From positions 4,038,135-4,102,134 of the forward strand of contig NZ_LFJC01000003.1 in assembly GCF_002776695.1 (NCBI RefSeq): DNA of 64,000 nt, read 5' to 3'. Positions 22,536-30,903 of the stretch are shown piece after piece; positions within the stretch are counted from its first letter, which is position 1; the number at the start of each line of letters is the position of its first letter. This DNA comes from Bradyrhizobium nitroreducens. Lineage in GTDB: Bacteria; Pseudomonadota; Alphaproteobacteria; Rhizobiales; Xanthobacteraceae. A program made the position numbers and the translations under genes. Under the pieces are notes generated by a model. That model worked only from the letters and a program-made list of their open reading frames with translations. It ran no database searches and had not been told where the DNA came from.

Positions 22536-25222
22536 ACGAGACGCCCGACCAGGGACCTTTGCGCACGCCTCCCGGCCGGCTGTTCCGCAAATATCTCTAC
22601 TCGATCGTCGCCCTCGCCTTTGCGGCGCTCGCCATCAATACCGGCTTCGACGTCTGGTTCTCCTATCGCGAGCAGAAGCAGCTCCTGGCGGCAACCCAGC
22701 GCGAGCAGGCAGCCTCCGCCGCGATTCAGATCGGCCAGTTCGTCGGCCAGATCGAGAACCAGATCAGATGGCTCGCACGCCTGCCGCCGGAGCTGTCGAC
22801 CAACGAAGACGAGCGCCTGAACGCCATCCGTCTGTTGCGCCTCTCGCCGGCGATTGCGGAAATCGCCGAGCTGGACTCGCGAGGACTGGAGCAGCTGCGC
22901 GTGTCCCGCCGTGTTGCAGACAAGGTCGGCAGCAAGACCGACCTTTCCGCCTCGCCCGCCTTTCGCGGCGCCAATGAAAGCCGCGCCTATTACGGGCCGG
23001 TCTACTTCTTCGCCGACACCGAGCCGTTCATGACGCTCGCCACGCGCGGCGTCGGCCGCAATCCGAACGTGATCGTCGCCGAGGTCAATCTGCGTTTCAT
23101 CTGGGACCTCGTTGCCGGCATCAGGGTCGGCAACACCGGCAAGGCCTATGTGGTCGATCGCATGGGAGTCTTGATCGCGCATCCCGATTTGTGGCGGGCC
23201 CTGCAGCGCAGCGATCTCTCCGGCCATCCGGACGTGCGCTCCGCGCTCGATGGCGTGGGCCCGCCCTCGGGAGGATTGGTCAAGGAGGATCTGACCGGTC
23301 AACGCGTGCTCTCGACCTATGCGACGGTCCCCTCGCTCGGCTGGCTGGTGTTCGTCGAGCTGCCGCTCAGCGAGGCCTATGCGCCGATCTATGCATCGAT
23401 CGGCCGTTCGACCTTCCTGCTCGTCGTCCTCTTGATCGGTGCGGTGCTGGTCTCTCTCTTTCTCAGCCGGCGCATGACGGGGCCGATCCAGCTCCTGACC
23501 CAGGGCGCGCGGCGGATCGGCAGCGGCGATCTCGGCCTGCGGCTCGCGATCAAGACCGGCGACGAGCTGGAAGCGCTCGGCGACCAGTTCAACCGCATGG
23601 CCGCGCAGTTGCGCTATTCCTACGCGACGCTCGAGCGCAAGGTGGTGGAGCGTACCTCGGAGCTGGAAAAGGCGCGCGACCACGCGCTTGCCGAGCACGA
23701 TGCCGCCGAGCGAGCGCGCAGCGTGGCGGTCGCGGCCAACGAGACCAAATCGCGCTTCCTCGCCGTCGTCAGCCACGAGCTGCGCACGCCGCTGAACGGC
23801 GTCATGGGCGTGCTGCAACTGCTCGACGACGGCAGCCTCGGTGACGCGCAGCGGCGCCACCTCGCGACCGCTGCCGCGTCGGGCGAAACGCTGATCGCGC
23901 TGGTCGATGCGGTGCTGGAATATGCCCGCCTCGAGGCCAGCACCGAGATGCTGGAGACGCGCGACTTCCGTCTCCACCAGCTCATCGAGGCCGCCGCCGA
24001 CCTGATGCGTCCGCAAGCGGTCGACAAGGGCCTGACCTTCGACCTCGCATGCGATGCGACGGTCAACACCGCCGCGCACGGCGATCCGGTCCGCCTCAAT
24101 CGCATCCTGCTCAATCTGATCGGCAACGCCATCAAGTTCACGCCATCGGGCGGGATCGCCGTGAACGCGGCGGCCGAGCAGCACGACGATCATATCCTGC
24201 TGCGCATCACCGTTCGCGACACCGGCATCGGCATCGCCCCCGACATGCACGAGCGGATCTTCGAGGACTTCGTCCAGGCCGACGACAGCGTTGCACGACG
24301 GTTCGGCGGCACCGGCCTCGGCCTCGCCATCGCCCGCCGCCTCAGCCGCCTGATGCGCGGCGAGCTGACGGTCGAGAGCACACCGGGCGCGGGCAGCACC
24401 TTCGCCCTCGAAGTGCCGCTGGGGCTGGCCGCGAGCGGCATCGCGCAAGGCGCGTTGCCGCCGCCGTCGCGGCAGCTGCGCGTGCTCCTGGTCGACGACG
24501 ATCCCGTCAATTGCGAGGTCGGCGAGGCGATTCTGAACCGGCTCGGGCACCGCGCCACGATCGCTAGGAACGGCGCCTCGGCCGTCGCGCTGGCCCGCGA
24601 TCAATCATTCGACGTCGTCCTGATGGACCTGCACATGCCCGACATGGACGGCGTGGAAGCGGCATCGCGGATCGGCAAGCTCGGCCTGCCGAGGATGCCG
24701 CGCATCATCGCCGTGACCGCCGATGTGTCGCGCAGCGCGCGGGAGCGGCTCGCCGCAGCCGGCATCGCCAAGGTCGTCAGCAAGCCGATCCTGATCAACG
24801 CGCTCCGGGAGGCAATCGAGGACACCCCGGACGCGCCGGCCACAGCCCAACTCGCCGCGGGCGCGTTGATCGACCGGCATTTTCTCGACGACCAGAAGGA
24901 GTTGCTGGGTCCGACGCAGATCGCAAAGCTGCATCATCTGCTGCAAGAAACCAGCGACAAGCTGATCGCGGACATCGCCAAGGCCGCAGCGAACGGCGAT
25001 CGCAAGCACCTCGCGCGGCTCGCGCATCAGCTCGGCAGCGCCGCCGGCGCGCTCGGCCTCGTCCGCCTGTTCGAGCGCAGCCGCGAGCTCGAGGAGACCG
25101 CACCAGCGCTGTCCGCGTCTGAATGCCAGAGCGCCGCGCAAGACCTCGCCGCGCTTCAGAAGGCATCGATGAGTGCGTTGAGTGATTTGCTTGGGCCGGC
25201 CGAGCAGCTCCCGATCAGCTAG
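22532..25222 (+). CDS. Hybrid sensor histidine kinase (Cache-HAMP-HisKA-HATPase-REC-Hpt)
   Basis: This 896-residue inner-membrane protein starts with GTG inside the stop of the preceding gene (GTGA). Order: TM1 (about 22-42), a double-Cache-like periplasmic domain to about 285, TM2 (about 290-313), HAMP (FLSRRMTGPIQLL..QFNRMAAQL) and a coiled coil. HisKA follows with the phospho-acceptor His415 in SHELRTP. The ATPase domain has the N box NLIGNAIKF and G boxes DTGIGIAP and GTGLGLAI. A receiver has LLVDDDP, Asp699 in MDLHMPDMDG and Lys in VSKPI. A C-terminal Hpt has His832 in LAHQLGSAAGALG. All phosphorelay residues are present, so it should be active. No separate output response regulator is encoded beside it. 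Its stop overlaps the convergent LysR stop by 8 bases. Confidence 0.93.
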   Translation: MNETPDQGPLRTPPGRLFRKYLYSIVALAFAALAINTGFDVWFSYREQKQLLAATQREQAASAAIQIGQFVGQIENQIRWLARLPPELSTNEDERLNAIRLLRLSPAIAEIAELDSRGLEQLRVSRRVADKVGSKTDLSASPAFRGANESRAYYGPVYFFADTEPFMTLATRGVGRNPNVIVAEVNLRFIWDLVAGIRVGNTGKAYVVDRMGVLIAHPDLWRALQRSDLSGHPDVRSALDGVGPPSGGLVKEDLTGQRVLSTYATVPSLGWLVFVELPLSEAYAPIYASIGRSTFLLVVLLIGAVLVSLFLSRRMTGPIQLLTQGARRIGSGDLGLRLAIKTGDELEALGDQFNRMAAQLRYSYATLERKVVERTSELEKARDHALAEHDAAERARSVAVAANETKSRFLAVVSHELRTPLNGVMGVLQLLDDGSLGDAQRRHLATAAASGETLIALVDAVLEYARLEASTEMLETRDFRLHQLIEAAADLMRPQAVDKGLTFDLACDATVNTAAHGDPVRLNRILLNLIGNAIKFTPSGGIAVNAAAEQHDDHILLRITVRDTGIGIAPDMHERIFEDFVQADDSVARRFGGTGLGLAIARRLSRLMRGELTVESTPGAGSTFALEVPLGLAASGIAQGALPPPSRQLRVLLVDDDPVNCEVGEAILNRLGHRATIARNGASAVALARDQSFDVVLMDLHMPDMDGVEAASRIGKLGLPRMPRIIAVTADVSRSARERLAAAGIAKVVSKPILINALREAIEDTPDAPATAQLAAGALIDRHFLDDQKELLGPTQIAKLHHLLQETSDKLIADIAKAAANGDRKHLARLAHQLGSAAGALGLVRLFERSRELEETAPALSASECQSAAQDLAALQKASMSALSDLLGPAEQLPIS

Positions 25223-26204
25223 GACGTGCTCTGGCGGACGCAGGATGTGCCGCCGACATCAGATAGTCGGCATCGGCCGCGACGCGTTTCTCGAGAAAGC
25301 CCATGACCGCCTTGATGCGGGCAATGTGCAGCAGGTCCTCGTGAACGGAGAGCCAGATGTCGCGGACGGAGAAATAGCTCGGCAGGATCGGACGCAAATC
25401 CTTGTTGTGGGCCGCCACATAGGACGGCAACATGGCAATTCCGACCCCGTTCGATGCAGCCATGTACTGGGACACGAGACTGGTGCTGCGAAACACGACA
25501 TGAGCCGGCCGCAGGATGTCGGACAGCCAGCGGTTCTCCTTGATGTGGATGTGCTCGTCGATGAAATCGACGAAGTCGTGGTTGTCGAGGTCCTTCAGAT
25601 CCGCCGGGGTTCCCGCACGCTGCAAGTAGGGATCGGAGGCGTAGAGGAAGATCCGGAACTCGCCGATCTTCTTGACCGAGAGCCGCCGTCCCTTCGGCCG
25701 GAAAAAGCTGATGAAGATGTCGGCCTCGCGGCGCGTCATGTCGAGCAGGCGTGTATCGGTGATCAGCTCGACCTGGATCGAGGGCCACGCCTTGCTGAAG
25801 GCGGCCATGCAGCTCGTCAGATACATGCTGCCGATGCCTTCCATGGCGGCGATGCGCACCGCTCCGGCGGCGTCCGCCTTCTCGGAGCCGACCACCGTCT
25901 CGATGATGGCGTTGGCGTTGTTCTCCATGCCTTCGGCGAACTGGAGCAGCCGCAGGCCCGCCTCGGTCAGGGCGAAGCCGGACTTGCTGCGCTTGAACAG
26001 CGTGGTGTTGAGGCTGCGTTCGAGCTCCCTCACCCGCCGGCTGACGGTGGTATGGTCGACCTTCAGCTTCTGGCCGGCGCGAACGAGATTGCGGGTACGT
26101 GCGACCTCCAGGAAGAAGATCACGTCGTCCCAATTGTAACGCAGCGTGCGCGCAGCCTTTGCCATTTCGGCCGTCCTGATATGCCCGTTCGCGAGCTTCG
26201 GCAT
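25215..26204 (-). CDS. LysR-family transcriptional regulator
   Basis: The N-terminal winged-helix reads YNWDDVIFFLEVARTRNLVRAG, then VDHTTVSRRVRELE, a common LysR subtype. The effector domain follows (VRIAAMEGIGSMYLTSCMAAF, then ADIFISFFRPKGRRL). It is the last gene of the run permease, binding protein, ATPase, nitrilase, regulator, starting 44 bases after the nitrilase stop, so it probably controls that operon in response to the transported compound or its product. The ATG at 26204 has GAGAG 5-9 bases upstream; ATG at 26165 (MAKAARTLRYNWDD, with AGGA upstream) matches the usual family start and is a good alternative. Upstream extensions seen in the open frame belong to the nitrilase region. 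Confidence 0.88.
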   Translation of the reverse strand: MPKLANGHIRTAEMAKAARTLRYNWDDVIFFLEVARTRNLVRAGQKLKVDHTTVSRRVRELERSLNTTLFKRSKSGFALTEAGLRLLQFAEGMENNANAIIETVVGSEKADAAGAVRIAAMEGIGSMYLTSCMAAFSKAWPSIQVELITDTRLLDMTRREADIFISFFRPKGRRLSVKKIGEFRIFLYASDPYLQRAGTPADLKDLDNHDFVDFIDEHIHIKENRWLSDILRPAHVVFRSTSLVSQYMAASNGVGIAMLPSYVAAHNKDLRPILPSYFSVRDIWLSVHEDLLHIARIKAVMGFLEKRVAADADYLMSAAHPASARARPS

Positions 26205-26248
26205 CTGACTCTCGCCAGTTTCGGGCATATCAGCAGGCACAGCAACCG

Positions 26249-27922
26249 TCAGGCGGCGATGATGGGCGCGTAGGTTTCGACCAGCCGGTTGGCGAACATA
26301 TCGACCTTCGGGATCATCAGCTTCTGCCGGCAGACCGCGAGGTCGATGTGCTTGGGCATCACGGCCCCGAGCTTGAGGACGCGCGGCGCGACCACGTTGA
26401 TGTCCCAGAGCGGAAAGCCGGTCGGCGGAATGACGAGGCTGCCGCCCGGATAGGGCGAATCGACGCGGTTCGCCAGCACCACCGCGACCCTGTTGTCCTC
26501 GGCCCTCGGGATCGCCAGCAGCTCCCGTTCGAACGGCTCGCGCAGCGAGGCCGGCCACAGGATGATGTCTGCCGCCGCGATGCCGAGGCAACGCGAGACT
26601 TCGGGGAATACCGCGTCATAGCCGGACATGACGCCGACCCGGCCGAACGGCGTCTCGAACACCGGATAGTCGTCGCCCGCCTTCGCCCATTTGCGCTCCT
26701 CGGCCGTCAGATGGGTCTTGCGATATTTCCCGATCTCCTTTCCGTCGGGTCCGATCAGGAATGTCGTCACGTACAGTCCGGCCGCGGCGCGCTCCACCGT
26801 GGGCAGCGCGATCAGGCAATGATAACGGGACGCGATGGCGGCGGTCCTGGCCAGCAGCGAGGTCGTCTGATCGGCCAGCGCCGCGGCCTCCGCGGCGTTC
26901 GGGATGGCGGATGGGCAGAACGCATATTCCGGCAGGGTGAGCACCTTGATGCCGAGCTTGGCGGCGTGATCGACCATGTCGAACACGTCCGCGGCCGGGG
27001 TGTCCTTGGTCACGTGCATCTGCACGGCCGCGACCTTGGCAACGGATTTCGCCGGGATCAGCGGCTGCTCCGCGAGGCGATAGACCGGCGTCTTCTCGTA
27101 CGGCAACGCCATCAGGCCATAGGTCTCGGGACGGCGGTCGGCGATCTTGTCGTTCGCCGCATAGATCGACTTGTCGTGCGCGGCATCGAGATCGACGTCG
27201 GCAATGGCCATGCCGTGCGTATCGTACGGCACCTTTGAGAGCACGCGTCCCTTGGGATCGACGATCATGCTGCCGCCTGGATAATAGATCGAGCGCTCAT
27301 AGCCGGCCTTGGTCGCGGCCACCAGCCACAGGCCGTTCTCGTAAGCGCGGGCCGGGCCCCACATGTCCGCCTGGTCCATGGCGAAGAAATTCGCCATGTC
27401 GACGATCACCTCGGCTCCCTGCATCGCCATCGCGCGGAAGATTTCGGGAATGCGGCCGTCGAAGCAGATCAGCAGCCCGATCTTGCCGAGGTCCGTCTCG
27501 ACCACCGGGCAGCCGCGCTCGCCGAACGCAAACCAGTTCTGATCGTGGGTCGCGAGGAACTGCTTGTGATAGTGGCAGACGGTCTCGCCGTTGCGGCCGA
27601 ACATGATGCCGGTGTTGAAGATCTTCTCCTTGTCCGGGTCCCATTCGGTGACGCCGCTGGCAATGTAGATGCGGTGCTTCCTGGCCAGCGCCGACAGTGC
27701 CGTCACGAACGGGCCGTCTGGAATCGTTTCGGCGAGCTCACGGCAGTGCTCGGCGGAATCGAAGAGATAGCCGGTGTCCATGCACTCGGGGAACACCACC
27801 AGCTCGGCCCCTTGCCTCACCGCATCCTCGACATATTGCGTGGCGAGCGCGATGTTGTGGTCGAAGTCTCCCAGACGGGCAAGCGTCTGGACGGCGGCAG
27901 CGCGAAAACGGCGCTTCGTCAT
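26249..27922 (-). CDS. Tandem nitrilase-superfamily (CN hydrolase) protein with one degenerate domain
   Basis: This ~557-residue protein contains two carbon-nitrogen hydrolase domains, whereas most family members have one of ~270 residues. Domain 1 has the complete Glu-Lys-Cys triad: E46 in FPECMD, K120 in HYHKQF and C153 in LLICFDGRIPE. Domain 2 keeps E332 (LPEYAF) and K402 (YRKTHL). It reads GVMSGYDAVFPE where the Cys is expected, with Gly434 in its place, so it should be catalytically dead. It sits directly after a NitT/TauT-type ABC importer and probably hydrolyses an imported amide, nitrile or carbamoyl compound; the substrate is unknown. Start 27922 has GGAG six bases upstream; an ATG four codons earlier (27934) is possible but has a poor ribosome site. 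Confidence 0.88.
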   Translation of the reverse strand: MTKRRFRAAAVQTLARLGDFDHNIALATQYVEDAVRQGAELVVFPECMDTGYLFDSAEHCRELAETIPDGPFVTALSALARKHRIYIASGVTEWDPDKEKIFNTGIMFGRNGETVCHYHKQFLATHDQNWFAFGERGCPVVETDLGKIGLLICFDGRIPEIFRAMAMQGAEVIVDMANFFAMDQADMWGPARAYENGLWLVAATKAGYERSIYYPGGSMIVDPKGRVLSKVPYDTHGMAIADVDLDAAHDKSIYAANDKIADRRPETYGLMALPYEKTPVYRLAEQPLIPAKSVAKVAAVQMHVTKDTPAADVFDMVDHAAKLGIKVLTLPEYAFCPSAIPNAAEAAALADQTTSLLARTAAIASRYHCLIALPTVERAAAGLYVTTFLIGPDGKEIGKYRKTHLTAEERKWAKAGDDYPVFETPFGRVGVMSGYDAVFPEVSRCLGIAAADIILWPASLREPFERELLAIPRAEDNRVAVVLANRVDSPYPGGSLVIPPTGFPLWDINVVAPRVLKLGAVMPKHIDLAVCRQKLMIPKVDMFANRLVETYAPIIAA

Positions 27923-27952
27923 GTTGGTCTCCATCTTCGAAGGTTGATCGAA

Positions 27953-28801
27953 CTAGTCTCGCTTGACCTCGCGCCAGAAGCGGTCGAGGCAATGGCGTTT
28001 CAGCGTGATGAACCCCTCGCCGGTCGTGACGTCGAGGTCGCGCGGCCAGGGCAGATCGACCGGAACGATCTCCGCCACCCGCGTCGGCCGGCGCGTCAGC
28101 AGCACGACCTGGTCGGCGAGCTGGATGGCCTCTTCGAGATCGTGCGACACCAGCAGCATCGTGGTCTTCAGCTTCATGAAGATGTGCTGGAGCCGTTCGC
28201 GCATGAACAGCGTCATCTCGTAGTCCAGCGCTGAGAAGGGCTCGTCGAGGAACAGCACTTCGGGCTCGGTCACGAGCGCGCGAAGGATCGAAACCGTCTG
28301 CTGCTGGCCTCCCGACAGCGTGTAAGGATAGGCATTGAGGTCGAACGGCACGTCGAAATCCGCGAGCAGCTTTTCGACGCGTCGGCGCCTCTCCTTGCGA
28401 TCCACGCCGATCACTTTCAGCGGATAGTGAATGTTGTCGATCGCGCGCATCCAGGGGAACAGCGCTTCCCTGTAGTTCTGGAACACGTACGAGATCCTCG
28501 TGTCCCGAATGGTCTGGCCGTCATAGAGCACCTCACCCGCATCCATCGGCATCAGGCCGGAGATCATGTTGATGAACGTGCTCTTGCCGCAACCGTTCGG
28601 GCCGAAGACCGAGATGAACTTTCCCATCGGCAGGTCGATCGAGAAGTCGTCATAGATCGTCGTGCCCTGGAATTTCTTGCTGAGCCCACGCACCGTGACG
28701 TAGGCCTGCCGCGGCTTGAGCGACGGAACAGGTGACGGGCTTTCAGCGGCAGCCCGATCGACGCTCCGGATCGCAGTCACGTTCCCCATCGGATGATCCA
28801 C
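27953..28801 (-). CDS. ABC transporter ATP-binding subunit, NitT/TauT (SsuB/TauB) type
   Basis: This 282-residue ATPase energises the importer formed with the two upstream genes. Walker A is FGPNGCGKST (about residues 66-75), the signature is LSGGQQQ, Walker B is VLFLDEPFSALD and the switch His is in LVSHDLEEA. An unusual ~30-residue N-terminal extension precedes the first strand. The frame opens with GTG at 28801, directly abutting the TGA of the binding-protein gene; ATG at 28789 (MGNVTAI) is the alternative start. The nitrilase gene follows 30 bases after the stop. Family members of this type import sulfonates, nitrate, cyanate, hydroxymethylpyrimidine or related small nitrogen and sulfur compounds. 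Confidence 0.9.
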   Translation of the reverse strand: MDHPMGNVTAIRSVDRAAAESPSPVPSLKPRQAYVTVRGLSKKFQGTTIYDDFSIDLPMGKFISVFGPNGCGKSTFINMISGLMPMDAGEVLYDGQTIRDTRISYVFQNYREALFPWMRAIDNIHYPLKVIGVDRKERRRRVEKLLADFDVPFDLNAYPYTLSGGQQQTVSILRALVTEPEVLFLDEPFSALDYEMTLFMRERLQHIFMKLKTTMLLVSHDLEEAIQLADQVVLLTRRPTRVAEIVPVDLPWPRDLDVTTGEGFITLKRHCLDRFWREVKRD

Positions 28802-29797
28802 TCAGTTTCCGAGATCGGACTTGGCGAGAAGCTTGTCCTTCACGTTGATCGGGCCTGCCACCACGCCCTCCTTGATGAAGACATCGACCAGCGCCTGGTA
28901 CGACTTCAGGTCGGTTTCGTTGAGGTCCTTGAAGCCGCGCAGATAGGGCTGCGCCAGGAGCTCCAGCTGGTCTTCCTTGATCGGCGTGTACCTGGTGAGG
29001 ATCGGCTTGTATTTCTTGAAATCGGCGTTCACGAGATCGGTCGCCTCGTCGATCACCGCGACGACCTTGCGCGCAACCTCGGGCCGCTCTTTCAGGAACT
29101 TCGTGGTCATCAGAGAGGCGCCGGAATAGAAGGGATCGGCAATGACATGCGCAACCGGATTGGTCATCGCGCGGACCGCCTTGCCCGAGGCGACGGCGAT
29201 CGATCCGACCGGCTCCAGCGACAGCGTCGCATCGACCGTGCCGCCGACCACGGCGGGGACCTGCATCGCGACCGCGAGGTCGACCAGCTTGACGTCGGTA
29301 TCGGGATCGAGCCCCGCCGAACGGACCATGTGGCGGGAGATGGTTCGCCACTGAATGCCCGGGACATGACCGAGCGACTTGCCCTTCAGATCGGCGAAGC
29401 TCTTGATCGGGCTGTCCGGCTTGACGATCAGACCGTCATTGATGCGATCGACCGCGATGCCCCCACCCTGCAAGCCGAACACCTTCAGCTTGCCGGGAAA
29501 CTTGGCTTCCGCAATCATCGCGATGCCGGCCGCCGCGCCCGGAGGACCGAAATCGGCGCGCTCGGCGATCAGGGCGTCGATGATCTGGTTCGGCGCTTCC
29601 ATCTTGGTGGAAACGATCTCGATGCAGGCCTTTTCGAACAGCTTCTCTTCGAGAGCGACATAATAGCCCGTGGTCTGCATGATCGGCAGCCAGACCGCCG
29701 TCACCTTCTCGGTCTTGTCGCAGGCCGCATTCGCGACGCCCGCGCCAAGCAGGAACGTGGACGTCGCGAGCGCCGCAAGGAATCTATTCGTCTGCAT
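28802..29797 (-). CDS. ABC transporter periplasmic binding protein, NitT/TauT type
   Basis: This 331-residue protein has a Sec signal peptide ending GVANA. The fold is SsuA/THI5-like: VTAVWLPIMQTTGYYVALEEKLF, EAPNQIIDALIAERADFGPPG, FADLKGKSLGHVPG and AVMQ..VVGGTVDATLSLEP blocks. It delivers the substrate to the permease encoded 28 bases upstream. The ligand pocket cannot be assigned from sequence; the downstream nitrilase-fold hydrolase suggests a nitrile, amide, ureido or similar nitrogen compound. Confidence 0.9.
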   Translation of the reverse strand: MQTNRFLAALATSTFLLGAGVANAACDKTEKVTAVWLPIMQTTGYYVALEEKLFEKACIEIVSTKMEAPNQIIDALIAERADFGPPGAAAGIAMIAEAKFPGKLKVFGLQGGGIAVDRINDGLIVKPDSPIKSFADLKGKSLGHVPGIQWRTISRHMVRSAGLDPDTDVKLVDLAVAMQVPAVVGGTVDATLSLEPVGSIAVASGKAVRAMTNPVAHVIADPFYSGASLMTTKFLKERPEVARKVVAVIDEATDLVNADFKKYKPILTRYTPIKEDQLELLAQPYLRGFKDLNETDLKSYQALVDVFIKEGVVAGPINVKDKLLAKSDLGN

Positions 29798-29825
29798 GAT
29801 GGCCTCTTCGTTTTGGATTGGCTGA

Positions 29826-30611
29826 CTATCTGCCGGACCAGTGAATGAACGAGCGTTCGATCATCAGGAGCAAGAGGTTGAGCCCGTATCCCATCGCGCC
29901 GGCGATCAGGATGGAGCCGTACATGTCGGTGAGCGAGTACGAGATCTGCGCGTCGATGATGCGGTGACCGATGCCGTCGGTCGCACCGATGAACATCTCC
30001 GCGACGATGATCACGACCAGCGCGAGCGATACCGCGGTGCGCAGGCCGACGAAGGTTTGCGGCAGGGTCTCGTAGAAGATGACATCCTTGAAGATACGCA
30101 GCGACGAGGCGCCCATCGAGCGGGCTGCGAGGATGCGGGTCTGGCGCGCATTCATCACGCCGTAGGCGACGTTGAACACGATGACGAGCCAGGCGGCGAA
30201 GGCAGCGACCGCAATCTTGGCGAAGTCGCCGAGGCCGAACAGCAGCAGGAAGAGCGGAAACAATGCGGTCGCCGGTGTCGAGCGGAAGAAGTCGACCAGG
30301 AATTCGACCGAGCGATAGATCGCGGCCCTGGCGCCGAGCACGATCCCGATCGGGACGCCTGCGACCACGGCGATCAAGGTCGAATAGCCGACGCGCGCGA
30401 TGGTGTGGACGAAATCGCCGGTCATCTTGCCGGCCGCGATGCTGGCCGCGGTGTCGCGCAGCGTGTCGATCGGCGACGGTAGCAGATCCTTGTTGACCAG
30501 CTGTCCCTTGAACGCGATCCACCACAGCGCGAACAGCAGCAACGGCCCGATCGCGAGTTCGATGGCGCGCCTCACCTTTGGATTCGAGATCGCCTCACTG
30601 ATCGTTTGCAT
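29826..30611 (-). CDS. ABC transporter permease, NitT/TauT (SsuC/TauC) type
   Basis: This ~261-residue permease has about six hydrophobic segments. The cytoplasmic EAA-like loop reads ARSMGASSLRIFKDVIFYETLP, followed by GLRTAVSLALVVIIVAEMF, standard for TauC/SsuC permeases. The start at 30611 (MQTISEAIS) is chosen because GGGGA lies 5-9 bases upstream and the family N-terminus fits; a longer frame to 30707 would add 32 residues without hydrophobic or conserved character. It is the first gene of the five-gene nitrilase operon, with a strong dyad about 120 bases upstream. Confidence 0.9.
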   Translation of the reverse strand: MQTISEAISNPKVRRAIELAIGPLLLFALWWIAFKGQLVNKDLLPSPIDTLRDTAASIAAGKMTGDFVHTIARVGYSTLIAVVAGVPIGIVLGARAAIYRSVEFLVDFFRSTPATALFPLFLLLFGLGDFAKIAVAAFAAWLVIVFNVAYGVMNARQTRILAARSMGASSLRIFKDVIFYETLPQTFVGLRTAVSLALVVIIVAEMFIGATDGIGHRIIDAQISYSLTDMYGSILIAGAMGYGLNLLLLMIERSFIHWSGR

Positions 30612-30903
30612 CGGTATCCCCGTGGACTCTGCGGCTCTGCGCACTTCCGCCGCGAGCACGAGAAGTGTTGGCCTCAGCGACGCGAAAGAAAATGGCGAGA
30701 TGTGCAATCAACCGTGCAGGAATGCATATTGAAATCAATCTTTTCGGTGATTGATTTGCAGGCTTGCAGTGCCTGTTGCGTAGGCAAACTCCTGCTTTTC
30801 GCCCATGAGAGCGGCAGCGGGACGTCGGATGGCAGCGGCCTACCGTCGGCCGATGCTGCGATCGGACAGCGTGCCGGCTTCATGTCGTCCAGCCGCCGGA
30901 GCC
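30612..30903. promoter_or_regulatory. Upstream region of the nitrilase/ABC operon with a perfect 9-bp dyad
   Basis: No gene is seen here. At 30732-30740 and 30749-30757 lie AAATCAATC and GATTGATTT, a perfect inverted repeat with an 8-base spacer, in an AT-rich pocket of otherwise GC-rich DNA. It is 121-146 bases upstream of the permease start and is a good operator candidate. The binding protein is unknown; the LysR at the operon end is the obvious candidate. Confidence 0.6.

Noticed and set aside
27953..30611. Assignment as a specific taurine, nitrate or cyanate transporter
   Set aside because: The subunits match the NitT/TauT superfamily only; no taurine dioxygenase, nitrate reductase or cyanase gene is adjacent, so a precise substrate cannot be supported.
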